Positions 7,832 through 17,702 of a DNA stretch of 64,000 nucleotides are shown here, piece after piece (position 1 is the stretch's first letter; each line of letters starts with the position of its first letter). The stretch lies in the NCBI GenBank assembly GCA_027488815.1, contig JAIYAX010000026.1:203812-267811 (forward strand). Direction: 5' to 3'. The DNA is from Cytophagaceae bacterium (GTDB lineage Bacteria; Bacteroidota; Bacteroidia; Cytophagales; JAIYAX01). Under the pieces are notes generated by a model, which ran no database searches, was not told where the DNA came from, and saw only the letters and a program-made list of their open reading frames with translations. The position numbers and the translations under genes were made by a program.

Positions 7832-7942
7832 GGGAAATAGAAAAGGCAAAAATGGATTAATTGTGAATAACTAAGTGAATGACTACGCAAGTCCCCGAAA
7901 GGTTTTTACCTACTTTGTGATTGGCATTATCTGTTTTTTTAA

Positions 7943-10615
7943 GTGGAGCACACATCAGATCAACAAAACGAACAACAAGAGGAGGGACTTAAAGAGATTA
8001 TTCCTGTCGCCGGGATGTACAAGAACTGGTTTTTGGACTATGCTTCCTATGTTATCCTGGAGAGGGCTGTTCCCACCCTTCTCGATGGCTTGAAGCCTGT
8101 TCAGCGTCGAATTCTGCATGCCATGTATGAAATGGAAGATGGACGTTACAACAAAGTAGCCAACATCATCGGGCAAACCATGCAGTACCATCCGCACGGT
8201 GATGCATCCATCGGAGAGGCCATCATTAACCTGGGTCAGAAGGATCTTTTAATCGATTGTCAGGGAAACTGGGGCGACATCCGAACCGGAGATGCTGCCG
8301 CTGCCCCCCGGTACATCGAGGCCAGGCTCAGCAAGTTTGCTGAAGAAGTATTATTTAATCCCAACACCACTGAATGGCAGTTGAGTTATGATGGCCGCAA
8401 AAGGGAACCGGTCATTCTGCCGGTCAAATTCCCTTTGTTACTTGCCCAGGGGGTAGAGGGTATCGCTGTCGGTTTGGCCACCAAGGTACTTCCGCACAAC
8501 TTCTGTGAACTGATTGAAGCCTCCATTCAGTTGCTCAAAGGCAAAAGCCCTAACCTGTATCCCGATTTTCCAACCGGAGGGATGGCCGATGTTTCCGCTT
8601 ACAATGAAGGCCAAAAAGGAGGCAGGGTAAGGGTAAGAGCCAAGATCGTTGAGCAAGACAAGAAAACGCTCCTGATCAAAGATATACCCTTTGGAACAAC
8701 GACCGGCTCGATCATCGAATCCATTGTCAAAGCAAGTGAGAATGGAAAGATTAAAATTAAAAAGGTAGTCGATAACACCGCCAGAGAGGTCGAAATCCAA
8801 ATTCAACTCATCCCGGGTACCTCACCTGATATTACTATCGATGCCTTGTACGCATTTACGGAGTGTGAAGTAAGCCTTTCGCCGAATGCCTGTGTGATAC
8901 TTGATGATAAACCGCAGTTTTTAGGGGTAAATGAAATCCTAAGGATCAGCACAGAGAATACGAAAGAGTTACTGAGGCAAGAGCTTGAAATTAGGAAATC
9001 AGAGCTTCAGGAAAAACTGCTCTTTTCTTCGCTTGAAAAGTTGTTCATTTTGAATGAGATGTACATTCCATTCAAGGAATACAGCGACAAACCAGGCTTG
9101 TTTGCCTACCTCGACAGGAGTTTTGAGCCTTACAAACAGCAGTTTTATAGAGAGATAGGGGATGAGGACTTTGAGAAGCTCACCCAGATCCCCATGATCA
9201 GGATCACACGATTTGATTCTTTCAAGGCGGAGGAAAAAATGAGAGGGCTCGAAGAAGAATTAAGGCAAACTGAGCATCATCTGGCGCACCTTACAGACTT
9301 TGCGATTGATTACTTTAAAAAACTGCTGGTTAACTATGGTAAAGGCAGGGAGCGCAAAACGGAGCTAAAAACTTTCGATACCATAGCCGCCCATATCGTA
9401 GCAGCGGCCAATCAAAAGCTATATGTGAACCGACAGGATGGGTTTATTGGTTCCGGCCTCAAGAAAGATGAATATGTAGCCGACTGCTCTGATTTGGATG
9501 ATGTGATCGCATTTCTTCGAAATGGTAAATTCAAAGTAGTCAAAATTTCAGATAAGGTTTTTGTGGGCAAAGACATTCTGCATGTCTCCGTGTTCAAGAA
9601 AAACGACGATCGAAGGGTATATAACCTGGCGTATGTGGATGGCGCATCAGGCATCACCTATGTAAAGAGGTTTCAGGTATTGGGAATCACACGTGACAAA
9701 GAGTACGACCTCACATTGGGCACCAAGGCCTCTCGTTTGTTGTATTTTACTGACAATCCTAATGGAGAAGCAGAGGCCATCACCGTGAATCTGAGCCCCG
9801 GAGCCAAGGCCAAGATCAAGGCATTTGACTTTGATTTCAGCACATTGGCCATCAAGGGCAGGGCTTCACAGGGGAACAGACTCACCAAATACCCCGTTCG
9901 AAAGATCGTTTTCAAATCCGGAGGCGTTTCAACATTAGGAGGCCTTGATCTTTGGTATGATCCGGTTTTAGGCCGCCTGAATACCGATGGCAGAGGCCGT
10001 ACCATCGGAAATTTTGCTCCTGATGATAAAGTTTTGGTCGTCTATAAAAACGGCGAGTATGAACTCACAAGCTTTGAACTCACCAACAGGTACGAACCAA
10101 ATGAAGTGTTCTTCATAGGTCGTTTCAATCAAGAAGATGTTTTGACTGCCATTTACCTTGATGGCCCTACAAAGACGCATTTCATCAAGAGATTCCAGAT
10201 TGAGACGAGTTCCCTTGGCAAACGCTTTCTTTTTCTACCAGACAGCCCGGGAACAAAACTTGATCTATGTACCACAGAAAGCAACCGGCAGGCTGAAATC
10301 ACTGTTCAGAAATCAAAACAGGACAAAGAAGTGCAAACTATTGACCTGGATATGCTGATTGATGTGAAGGGCTGGAAGGCGCAAGGCAATAAACTTTCAA
10401 CCTACAAGGTCTTGAAAATAGAGTTGTTGGAAAGTCCGGATCAGGAAGATGAAATAGAAACTGCACCAGAGCCTGATAGAGAGACTGAAGACTCAATCTC
10501 ACCACCTGCCAAAGAGGATCAGACAGAAACGTTCAGTCCCGGTGAAAAGCTAAGTTTTAAACCAAAACCAGCTAAAACTGATCCTGATAGCGCAGAACAG
10601 CTAGGGCTTTTTTAA
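7943..10615 (+). CDS. parC: DNA topoisomerase IV / gyrase subunit A-like protein (ParC type)
   Basis: An 890-residue type IIA topoisomerase A subunit. The winged-helix and tower region shows VPTLLDGLKPVQRRILHAM, HPHGDAS around 83-89 and the catalytic tyrosine Tyr124 in AAPRYIEARL. The C-terminal half has degenerate blades of the DNA-wrapping propeller, and residues 830-880 are acidic and Pro/Glu-rich. The protein cuts and passes duplex DNA to unlink chromosomes, acting with ParE. No parE lies in the window. The start is GTG at 7943, the first start in the frame; the next Met is at residue 25, too close to the conserved core. Confidence 0.9.
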   Translation: MEHTSDQQNEQQEEGLKEIIPVAGMYKNWFLDYASYVILERAVPTLLDGLKPVQRRILHAMYEMEDGRYNKVANIIGQTMQYHPHGDASIGEAIINLGQKDLLIDCQGNWGDIRTGDAAAAPRYIEARLSKFAEEVLFNPNTTEWQLSYDGRKREPVILPVKFPLLLAQGVEGIAVGLATKVLPHNFCELIEASIQLLKGKSPNLYPDFPTGGMADVSAYNEGQKGGRVRVRAKIVEQDKKTLLIKDIPFGTTTGSIIESIVKASENGKIKIKKVVDNTAREVEIQIQLIPGTSPDITIDALYAFTECEVSLSPNACVILDDKPQFLGVNEILRISTENTKELLRQELEIRKSELQEKLLFSSLEKLFILNEMYIPFKEYSDKPGLFAYLDRSFEPYKQQFYREIGDEDFEKLTQIPMIRITRFDSFKAEEKMRGLEEELRQTEHHLAHLTDFAIDYFKKLLVNYGKGRERKTELKTFDTIAAHIVAAANQKLYVNRQDGFIGSGLKKDEYVADCSDLDDVIAFLRNGKFKVVKISDKVFVGKDILHVSVFKKNDDRRVYNLAYVDGASGITYVKRFQVLGITRDKEYDLTLGTKASRLLYFTDNPNGEAEAITVNLSPGAKAKIKAFDFDFSTLAIKGRASQGNRLTKYPVRKIVFKSGGVSTLGGLDLWYDPVLGRLNTDGRGRTIGNFAPDDKVLVVYKNGEYELTSFELTNRYEPNEVFFIGRFNQEDVLTAIYLDGPTKTHFIKRFQIETSSLGKRFLFLPDSPGTKLDLCTTESNRQAEITVQKSKQDKEVQTIDLDMLIDVKGWKAQGNKLSTYKVLKIELLESPDQEDEIETAPEPDRETEDSISPPAKEDQTETFSPGEKLSFKPKPAKTDPDSAEQLGLF

Positions 10616-10657
10616 TTTGAATACCTTGTTTTCCTTAATTTGTAGTAAAATTCTCCA

Positions 10658-13156
10658 TTGCCCAGATTGTTGATTTTTTTGTTGGTGTTAAGTGCCGGTA
10701 CCCTATGGGCACAGGTGACACCTACGCTCATCAAAGGCAAAGTGATTGATGCCTCAACCGGTGAAGGTCTGCCATTTGTCAATGTTTTCTTCAAGGGAAC
10801 ACAATCCGGAACGACCACCGATTTCGAAGGATTTTATACCTTAAAAAGCCAGAATCCCAAAGACAGTCTGGTGGCCTCCTACATCGGCTACTTGCCCTCT
10901 TACCGTAAAGTCGTTTTAGGCAAAGAGCAAACCATTAATTTTCAGTTGCAGCCTGACTCCCGTAGCCTTGATGAAGTGGTGATCATCGCAGGCGAAAACC
11001 CTGCGCTTCGGATCATTCGAGGAGCTATTGAGAACAACCGATTGAACAACAAGAATGGGTTAAAAGCCTACCAGTTTGAAGCGTACACCAAAGTTGAAGT
11101 GGACATTGACAACATCAGTCCCAAGTTCAAAGACCGTAAGATATTCAAAAACATTTCCGGTCTTTTCGACAGCCTCCGGATGATTCAGGGGGAAGACGGT
11201 AAGCCCATCTTGCCCATTTTTATGTCCGAATCCTTATCAGAATACTACTTTAGAGCCAACCCAAAAGCCGCCAAGGAAGTCATCATTAAGACCAATGTAT
11301 CAGGGGTAGGCTTTGGTGACGGTGACATTGTCTCACAGTTGATTGGAAGCACCTTTCAGGAGTATAATTTCTATGACAACTACGTTTCATTGTTCAATAA
11401 GAATTTTGCTACGCCGCTGAACAGCAGCATCAATTATTACTATGAATATATTTTACAAGACAGCGGCTACATCGGCAATAACTACTGCTATAAGATTGAT
11501 GTAAGGCCACGGCGGCCACAAGATTTGGCATTCAACGGCAGCATCTGGATTACTTCCAATGAATTTGCGCTAAAGCAACTTGACTTGTCGATTGGTAAAC
11601 AGGCCAATTTGAATTTTATCGAAAAGATCAAAATCCAGCAGACATTGGTGAGAACCGACTCCAGTCAATGGATACCCGACAAAACAAGGATCCTGGTCGA
11701 TGTGGAAGACCTTTCGGATAGTTGGGCAGGCATGATTGCCAAATTTTACACTTCTAATAAGAATGTGGCGATCAATCGGCCAATGGATAACCGCTTTTAT
11801 GAGCAGGAGATCGTGGTAGGGGAAGCAGCAACTCTAAAAGAAACGGGATATTGGGAAGAGCATCGGCATGACAGCCTGACCAATACTGAAAAGAGTGTGT
11901 ACAACATGATTGACTCCATCAAAGAGATACCCACCATTAAATCCTATGTGGAGGTGGTCAACATCATTTACAATGGGTTCAAAAAAGTGGGTCCTGTGGA
12001 TATTGGCACCTATCTGTGGGTGTATTCCAACAACAACATAGAGGGTAATCGCTTGAGACTGGGCATCAAAACCAACGGAGATTTTTCCAAAAAGTGGATT
12101 TTGGGTGGCTATCTGGCCTATGGATGGGGGGATAACCGATACAAATACAACGCCTCTGTTAACCGTATCCTCGATCGTAAGAAATGGACTGTAGCAGGAG
12201 CAGAGCTCAGATACGATATTGATCAGGTAGGATTGATTTCAGAAGACCTCAGTACTTCACCATTGTTTTTGGCTTTTACCCGATGGGGAACCCTGAACCG
12301 CCCTTTTTACAGCTCCGATTACAGTCTCCATTTTTCCAGAGAAGTGAAGAAAGGCCTGACCACTAAAATCAAGTTCAGAAGAAGGGGTTTTGAGGCTTTG
12401 TATCCCTTTGCTTTTCGCACCCGTGCAGATGAGCCTACCTCAATAAATGGTTCGGGAAATTTTACCGCTTCAGAGGTCATTTTTGAAACCCGTTATGGCA
12501 GAGATGAACTTTTTTTACAAACAGATCGAAATGAAAGAGTAAGCTTAGGAGCAAGAAAATGGCCTATTTTTACCTTTAGATACATTCTGGGTATCGAAGG
12601 CCTGGCAGGAGGGCAGTTTAACTATCACAAATTCATGGTAGGAATGAGCCATACGGTAAACACCGGGCTTACCGGAAGAGGCATTTATGAAATCAAGGCA
12701 GGCTATATTCCATCTACATTGCCTTATCCTTTGCTACAGGTACACCTCGGTAACCAATCACCATTCTACAACTCTTTGGCTTTCAACCTGATGAACCTGT
12801 TTGAATTTGTAAGCGACAAATATGTTTCGTTCAGGTATACCCAAAAGTTTGATGGTTTTCTTCTAAACAGCATCCCCGTAATCAAGCGGCTCAAATGGCG
12901 GCTCTTTGCCACAGGCACAGGTGTTTATGGTGGAATTTCTTCAGCCAATAGAAACCTGACAGCCTCAGTTGATAACGAGGGGAATACTGTGTTGCCTTTC
13001 AGTACCTTCTCAGGGCTGCCCTATGCGGAAGTAAGTTATGGGGTTGAGAACGTACTTCGTCTTTTTCGAATTGAGTTTATTCACAGACTTAGTTATCTTG
13101 ACAATCCTAACGCAAATCGATTTGGAGTTAAAGTAGCTGTCGAATTTCAATTGTAA
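10658..13156 (+). CDS. DUF5686 protein with carboxypeptidase-regulatory-like domain
   Basis: An 832-residue protein. A signal peptide (1-18, ending LWAQ) is followed by a carboxypeptidase-regulatory-like beta-sandwich (about 25-110: KGKVIDASTGEGLPFVNV ... LDEVVI) and a long DUF5686 region that ends in beta-barrel-like strands. This is a Bacteroidota outer-membrane family related in layout to TonB-dependent proteins but without a plug domain; function unknown. The only sensible start is TTG at 10658, because no ATG precedes the signal peptide. The gene lies 42 bases after the topoisomerase gene. Confidence 0.82.
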   Translation: MPRLLIFLLVLSAGTLWAQVTPTLIKGKVIDASTGEGLPFVNVFFKGTQSGTTTDFEGFYTLKSQNPKDSLVASYIGYLPSYRKVVLGKEQTINFQLQPDSRSLDEVVIIAGENPALRIIRGAIENNRLNNKNGLKAYQFEAYTKVEVDIDNISPKFKDRKIFKNISGLFDSLRMIQGEDGKPILPIFMSESLSEYYFRANPKAAKEVIIKTNVSGVGFGDGDIVSQLIGSTFQEYNFYDNYVSLFNKNFATPLNSSINYYYEYILQDSGYIGNNYCYKIDVRPRRPQDLAFNGSIWITSNEFALKQLDLSIGKQANLNFIEKIKIQQTLVRTDSSQWIPDKTRILVDVEDLSDSWAGMIAKFYTSNKNVAINRPMDNRFYEQEIVVGEAATLKETGYWEEHRHDSLTNTEKSVYNMIDSIKEIPTIKSYVEVVNIIYNGFKKVGPVDIGTYLWVYSNNNIEGNRLRLGIKTNGDFSKKWILGGYLAYGWGDNRYKYNASVNRILDRKKWTVAGAELRYDIDQVGLISEDLSTSPLFLAFTRWGTLNRPFYSSDYSLHFSREVKKGLTTKIKFRRRGFEALYPFAFRTRADEPTSINGSGNFTASEVIFETRYGRDELFLQTDRNERVSLGARKWPIFTFRYILGIEGLAGGQFNYHKFMVGMSHTVNTGLTGRGIYEIKAGYIPSTLPYPLLQVHLGNQSPFYNSLAFNLMNLFEFVSDKYVSFRYTQKFDGFLLNSIPVIKRLKWRLFATGTGVYGGISSANRNLTASVDNEGNTVLPFSTFSGLPYAEVSYGVENVLRLFRIEFIHRLSYLDNPNANRFGVKVAVEFQL

Positions 13157-13183
13157 CAGGGCTTAGATGCCCGTTTCTTTCTT

Positions 13184-13191
13184 TATTTTTG
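13184..13191 (+). promoter_or_regulatory. -7 box of the TPR lipoprotein gene
   Basis: TATTTTTG matches TAnnTTTG exactly and lies 16 bases before the ATG at 13208. No TTG at the proper distance upstream is seen, so only the -7 half is supported. Confidence 0.4.
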
Positions 13192-13207
13192 CCCAATTGT
13201 GACCATC

Positions 13208-14254
13208 ATGAACTCATTGAACAAGTATTTTTTTCTGTTGCCATTGGTGCTTTTTCTCGCCTGCGAGCAGGAAAAACCAAAGGAAGAGGCAGAGCAAAAG
13301 TCAGTAAGCAAAGGCCTGATGAGCATTGATGATAGGCTTACAGCAATTGACAAAGCCATCCAGGCCAATCCTACTCAAAGTGAGCTCTATCGCAGGAGAG
13401 CAGAGTTGCTATTGGAGAAAAAGCAACCTGAACAAGCGGTTGACGTTATTAAAAAGGCGATCAACCTGGACTCCATTGACCCTCAAAATCACTTTGTTAA
13501 AGCCCGTATTTTCAAAGAAATCAACCAGTTTGTGCCAGCCATTTATGCATGTGACGATGCCATCAGACATGGCTTTCAGGGGCCAGGGGTTAACTTGCTA
13601 CAAGCTGAACTGTTTTTGGGCCTCAGGCAATACGCCAAAGCCAAATTCCAGATCAATGAGACCTTGAAGAAGGACCGGTTTAGTTCTAAAGGTTATGTTC
13701 TGCTGGGCATTCTTTCGTATGAAACAGGCGATACTGCCAAGGCCATAGGGAGCATGGAAACAGCTATCGAGCTTGATCCGCTCCACGCTGATGCCTACAA
13801 TACCCTTGCTAAAATCTACCTGGATCAAAACAATACCCTTCTTGCCAAAGAATACCTTAATTCAGGGCTCCGACTTATTCCTGAAGAGAGCTACATGCTT
13901 TACAATATGGGTGTAGCCTTGTTGGACGAGAGGAACGTGGACAGCGCATTGTATATCTTTCAACGGGCTTTTCGCTCAGACAGCAGTAATTACCTGAGTG
14001 CTTACAATGCCGGTATACTCCTCAGTGAAAAAGATAAGCCAGAGGAAGCAAATGCCTATTTCAAAAAAGTACAAATGATCAGGCAAGACTTTGAAAAGAT
14101 CAATTTTTGGATGGCTGAGAATTTTAGAAAACTTGGTGACCTTAAAAATGAATCACTCTATTTGAAAAAGACTCTGTATCAAGACCCTGAAAACAAAAAG
14201 CTCAAAGAAAGGCTGGCGAAAGTAGAGCGAGAATTGGAGCGAATACCAAACTGA
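13208..14254 (+). CDS. TPR-repeat lipoprotein
   Basis: A 348-residue protein. The signal MNSLNKYFFLLPLVLFLAC carries a good lipobox with Cys19. The rest is tetratricopeptide repeats from about residue 45 to 345, with the regular A--Y--LA-IY pattern (for example ALDP/DPLHADAYNTLAKIYLD). TPR lipoproteins act as periplasmic or outer-membrane scaffolds. ATG 13208 is preferred over GTG 13199. Only one base separates its stop from the thrS start, so the two are probably cotranscribed, although no functional link is obvious. Confidence 0.85.
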   Translation: MNSLNKYFFLLPLVLFLACEQEKPKEEAEQKSVSKGLMSIDDRLTAIDKAIQANPTQSELYRRRAELLLEKKQPEQAVDVIKKAINLDSIDPQNHFVKARIFKEINQFVPAIYACDDAIRHGFQGPGVNLLQAELFLGLRQYAKAKFQINETLKKDRFSSKGYVLLGILSYETGDTAKAIGSMETAIELDPLHADAYNTLAKIYLDQNNTLLAKEYLNSGLRLIPEESYMLYNMGVALLDERNVDSALYIFQRAFRSDSSNYLSAYNAGILLSEKDKPEEANAYFKKVQMIRQDFEKINFWMAENFRKLGDLKNESLYLKKTLYQDPENKKLKERLAKVERELERIPN

Positions 14255-14255
14255 T

Positions 14256-16181
14256 ATGAACATCAACATCACATTACCTGACGGAACGGTCAAAACGTAC
14301 GATAAAGGAACCACGGGCTATGACATTGCCAAAAGCATCAGCGAGGGCCTAGCACGCAATGCCCTTGCGATTATGGCGAATGGTACGATCACAGAGCTAA
14401 GCAAACCGCTCAAAGAGGATGCTTCTCTACGCATTTTGACCTGGTCAGATCAGGAAGGCAAGGCAGCTTTCTGGCATTCATCGGCACATTTGCTGGCTGA
14501 AGCGTTGGAGGCATTGTACCCGGGGATTAAACTGGGAATAGGCCCCTCCATAGAGCAAGGGTTTTACTATGATATTGATTTTGGTGAATACAGTTTTTCT
14601 CAGGAGGACTTTTCTAGAGTAGAAGCCAAGATGTTGGAATTGGCAAAAGCCAACTCCGTTTACGAAATGCGATCCATCAGCAAGCAGGAGGCTATACACT
14701 ATTTCACAGAAAAGGGAGATCCCTACAAGCTAGAGCTGATTGATGGCTTGAGCGATGGAAGCATTACGTTTTGTACCCAGGGAAATTTCACTGATCTCTG
14801 CAAAGGCGGACATATCCCGAATACGGGATTAATCAAAGCCGTTAAACTATTGAATGTCGCCGGAGCCTATTGGAGAGGGGATGTGAGCAGAAAGCAACTT
14901 ACCCGAATCTATGCGATCAGTTTTCCTAAGCAAAAAGAATTAGAAGAGTACCTCCATCTGCTTGAAGAGGCCAAAAGACGTGACCATAGGGTTTTGGGCA
15001 AAGAGCTTGAGATTTATCTAATCACACCGGCGATAGGGGGCGGCTTGCCGGTTTGGTTACCTAAGGGAACCATCATCCGTAGAAAACTGGAAGAATTTAT
15101 CAAAGCCGAACTGCTTAAGCGAGGCTACACTGAGGTCATTACCCCTCATGTAGGCAACCTCAACTTATACAGAACATCCGGTCATTATCCATACTACGCT
15201 GACTCCCAGTTTGCACCCATCACGGTGGAAGACGAAGAGTACCTCCTCAAGCCGATGAATTGCCCCCATCACCACCAGATTTACCTTTCAAAGCCAAGAA
15301 GTTACAAAGACCTGCCATTGCGATTTGCAGAATTTGGAACCGTATACCGCTATGAGCAGTCAGGTGAGTTGTCGGGCCTCAGCAGGGTAAGGGGCTTCAC
15401 GCAGGACGATGCACATATCTACTGCCGCCACGATCAGTTAAAGGCAGAGCTGATTAATGCCATAGAGCTTACTCAGCTTGTTTTCAAAACCTTTGACATG
15501 CCAGTGCGGACAAGGCTGTCGTTCAGAGACCCTGCCACACCCGAGAAGTATGCAGGATCGGTGGACATGTGGGATCAGGCGGAGCGGGAAATTCTTGAAG
15601 TGGCTCAATCTATGGGCCTGGATTACTTTATCGGCCTTGGTGAAGCGGCATTTTATGGCCCTAAATTCGACTTCATTGTCAATGATGCATTGGGACGCAA
15701 ATGGCAACTAGGCACTGTGCAGGTCGACTATGTGATGACGGAGCGCTTTAACCTGGAATATATGGGTTCTGATAACCAAAAGCACCGTCCGGTCATCATA
15801 CATCGGGCACCCTTCGGCTCTATGGAGCGGTTTATTAGTATTTTAATTGAGCATTATGCCGGTCATTTCCCGGTATGGCTGGCTCCGGAGCAAGTGACGG
15901 TATTGCCGATCTCTACAAAGTATGACGATTACACACGATCGGTTTATCAAAGCCTGCAGTCAGCCGGCTTGAGGGCCACCATGGACCTGCGAGAAGAGAA
16001 AATCGGAAGGAAAATACGGGATGCAGAAGTGGCCAAGACCCCTTATATGCTGGTTATCGGAGAGAAAGAAATGTCAGAAGGTAGCGTCTCAGTTCGCCGT
16101 CAAGCCAAGGGAGATGAAGGCACCATGCCACTGGATCAGTTCAAAGAAAAGATTCTCAAAGAAATAAATGCATTGAAATGA
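14256..16181 (+). CDS. thrS: threonine--tRNA ligase
   Basis: A 641-residue class II synthetase with all usual parts: an N-terminal TGS domain (1-60, LPDGTVKTYDKGTTG), an editing domain with HSSAHLLAEAL near 73 and the late Cys/His site (CKGGHIPNTG), a catalytic core with MNCPHHH and RVRGFTQDDAH, and a C-terminal anticodon-binding domain (about 540-641). It charges tRNA-Thr in the cytoplasm and clears mis-charged Ser-tRNA. The tRNA-Thr(TGT) gene lies 12 kb downstream. It is followed by infC, rpmI and rplT, a common synthetase/IF3/L35/L20 neighbourhood. Confidence 0.97.
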   Translation: MNINITLPDGTVKTYDKGTTGYDIAKSISEGLARNALAIMANGTITELSKPLKEDASLRILTWSDQEGKAAFWHSSAHLLAEALEALYPGIKLGIGPSIEQGFYYDIDFGEYSFSQEDFSRVEAKMLELAKANSVYEMRSISKQEAIHYFTEKGDPYKLELIDGLSDGSITFCTQGNFTDLCKGGHIPNTGLIKAVKLLNVAGAYWRGDVSRKQLTRIYAISFPKQKELEEYLHLLEEAKRRDHRVLGKELEIYLITPAIGGGLPVWLPKGTIIRRKLEEFIKAELLKRGYTEVITPHVGNLNLYRTSGHYPYYADSQFAPITVEDEEYLLKPMNCPHHHQIYLSKPRSYKDLPLRFAEFGTVYRYEQSGELSGLSRVRGFTQDDAHIYCRHDQLKAELINAIELTQLVFKTFDMPVRTRLSFRDPATPEKYAGSVDMWDQAEREILEVAQSMGLDYFIGLGEAAFYGPKFDFIVNDALGRKWQLGTVQVDYVMTERFNLEYMGSDNQKHRPVIIHRAPFGSMERFISILIEHYAGHFPVWLAPEQVTVLPISTKYDDYTRSVYQSLQSAGLRATMDLREEKIGRKIRDAEVAKTPYMLVIGEKEMSEGSVSVRRQAKGDEGTMPLDQFKEKILKEINALK

Positions 16182-16191
16182 GGCTCTATTT

Positions 16192-16223
16192 TTTGAATAA
16201 GTCAATGTTTATCCTCATTTTTG
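16192..16223 (+). promoter_or_regulatory. near-consensus promoter for infC
   Basis: TTTG at 16192-16195, 20 bases, then CATTTTTG at 16216-16223 (one mismatch to TAnnTTTG). A start near 16230 would leave a 15-base leader before GTG 16246. It suggests infC-rpmI-rplT can be transcribed separately from thrS. Confidence 0.5.
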
Positions 16224-16245
16224 CGGGCAATTTTTAAAAATCGTA

Positions 16246-16827
16246 GTGAGTATCGATAACAGTTCAGGTTCATTTCAAAATCCAAGAAGGCCACCGATGC
16301 GCCAGGCGCAGGCTGATGAGCATCGGATAAACGAGTACATCAGAGTACCCCGAGTAAGGCTAACGGGAGAAAATGTGACACAAGGAATCTACAGTACACA
16401 AGATGCCCTTAAAATAGCACAGGAACAAGGGCTTGATCTGGTTGAGATCGCTGCAAATGCCGACCCACCGGTATGCAGGATCATCGACTATTCGAAATTT
16501 AAGTACGATCAGAAGAAAAAGCAAAAAGAGCTCAAAGCCAAGGCCCACAAGGTTGTCGTGAAAGAAATTCGGTTCGGTCCGAATACTGACGACCATGATT
16601 TTGACTTTAAGCTCAAGCATGCGATCAATTTTCTCAAAGAAGGGGCTAAGGTTAAAGCCTATGTTCACTTTGCAGGAAGAACGATCGTGTTTAAGGAGCG
16701 TGGAGAAATCCTGCTGCTAAAGTTTGCCCAGGGTCTTGAAGAGGTGGCCAAAGTGGAAGAAATGCCCAAGCTGGAAGGCAAGAGGATGTTTCTGATGCTG
16801 TCACCCAAAGCAGTGCCCAAGAAATAG
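16246..16827 (+). CDS. infC: translation initiation factor IF-3
   Basis: A 193-residue protein. The IF3 N-domain (about 25-95) contains [12 protein letters not shown] and [15 protein letters not shown]-type residues, followed by a Lys-rich linker and the C-domain with [19 protein letters not shown]-3 binds the 30S subunit and proofreads initiator tRNA pairing. It has a short N-terminal extension of about 20 residues before the conserved core. The start is GTG at 16246; rare start codons are usual for infC because IF-3 discriminates against them and so controls itself. Clustered with L35 and L20. Confidence 0.96.
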   Translation: MSIDNSSGSFQNPRRPPMRQAQADEHRINEYIRVPRVRLTGENVTQGIYSTQDALKIAQEQGLDLVEIAANADPPVCRIIDYSKFKYDQKKKQKELKAKAHKVVVKEIRFGPNTDDHDFDFKLKHAINFLKEGAKVKAYVHFAGRTIVFKERGEILLLKFAQGLEEVAKVEEMPKLEGKRMFLMLSPKAVPKK

Positions 16828-16854
16828 CATTTATACCCACTTAATACTAGCATC

Positions 16855-17049
16855 ATGCCCAAAGTAAAAACCAAGTCAAGCGCCAAAAAGCGCTTCAAAT
16901 TGACAGGATCAGGTCTGATCAAGCGTAAACACGCCTTCAAAAGACATATCCTTACGAAGAAAACCACCAAGCAAAAGCGTGCCCTCACGCATGATGCATT
17001 GGTATCACCTTCTGATGAAGGTCGTGTTAGAGCCATGCTCAACATCTGA
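16855..17049 (+). CDS. rpmI: 50S ribosomal protein L35
   Basis: A 64-residue, strongly basic protein with the L35 pattern [20 protein letters not shown] and a Lys-rich middle ([19 protein letters not shown]). A component of the large ribosomal subunit. It lies 28 bases after infC and 81 bases before rplT in the conserved infC-rpmI-rplT order. Confidence 0.97.
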   Translation: MPKVKTKSSAKKRFKLTGSGLIKRKHAFKRHILTKKTTKQKRALTHDALVSPSDEGRVRAMLNI

Positions 17050-17129
17050 TAATTGTTTGATTGTTTCACCAGGTTGCAGGCATCCAAGTAGTCAAATGCT
17101 CGCCTTCAGCCAAAAAACTTTAAGTTAAA

Positions 17130-17474
17130 ATGCCAAGATCAGTAAATTCCGTTGCCTCAAAGGCAAGAAGAAAAAAGACCCTCAAGCTAGCGAAAGGGTA
17201 CTTTGGCCGTCGTAAAAACGTATGGACGGTAGCTAAAAACGCAGTCGAGAAAGGCCTTGTTTATGCCTATCGTGACAGAAAGCAAAAGAAGAGAGACTTC
17301 AGATCTCTGTGGATACAGCGTATCAACGCTGCTGCACGTGAGCATGGGATGTCTTATTCGCAGTTTATGGACAAAATTCATAAATCAGGTATCGAGCTTA
17401 ACCGTAAAGTGCTCGCTGATTTGGCGATGAACAATCCCGATGCATTCAAAGCCATCGTTGGAAGTCTGAAATAA
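17130..17474 (+). CDS. rplT: 50S ribosomal protein L20
   Basis: A 114-residue protein starting [16 protein letters not shown], with the L20 motifs [21 protein letters not shown] and [21 protein letters not shown] (shown in part). It binds 23S rRNA early in assembly and in other bacteria represses its own operon through leader RNA; I see no obvious copy of such a leader here. Followed by a strong terminator and, on the other strand, tRNA-Met. Confidence 0.97.
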   Translation: MPRSVNSVASKARRKKTLKLAKGYFGRRKNVWTVAKNAVEKGLVYAYRDRKQKKRDFRSLWIQRINAAAREHGMSYSQFMDKIHKSGIELNRKVLADLAMNNPDAFKAIVGSLK

Positions 17475-17498
17475 ATCAATTGGGGTATAAATGAGAAA

Positions 17499-17522
17499 GG
17501 GGCTTGGAAAGCCCCTTTTTTT
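17499..17522 (+). terminator. intrinsic terminator of the infC-rpmI-rplT operon
   Basis: GGGGCTT (17499-17505), a three-base loop, AAGCCCC (17509-17515), then seven T residues. The preceding A-rich stretch is short, so it is weaker in the minus direction, where it could help end the tRNA-Met transcript. Confidence 0.9.
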
Positions 17523-17523
17523 G

Positions 17524-17597
17524 TAGCGGGGAGCAGGATCGAACTGCCGACCTTAGGGTTATGAATCCTACGCTCTAACCATCTGAGCTACCCCGCC
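17524..17597 (-). tRNA. tRNA-Met (anticodon CAT), elongator type
   Basis: A 74-nt cloverleaf. The acceptor stem GGCGGGG pairs with CCCCGCT (first pair G-U). The D stem is GCTC/GAGC, the anticodon loop TTCATAA has CAT, and the T arm has TTCGATC. CCA is not encoded. The first pair is G-U and the anticodon stem lacks three consecutive G-C pairs, so it is not the initiator; a CAT tRNA modified to read Ile (tRNA-Ile2) is not excluded but is less likely. Upstream on the minus strand, TAGTTTTG at 17610-17617 is a perfect -7 box. Confidence 0.93.
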
Positions 17598-17702
17598 AAA
17601 AATGAGGTGCAAAACTAATAAAGCACCATCACAAATCTTTAATCTTGACCGAAAGATTTTTTCCTGTTACTTTCAGCCCTGTGATTATGAATAGAGGCGT
17701 AT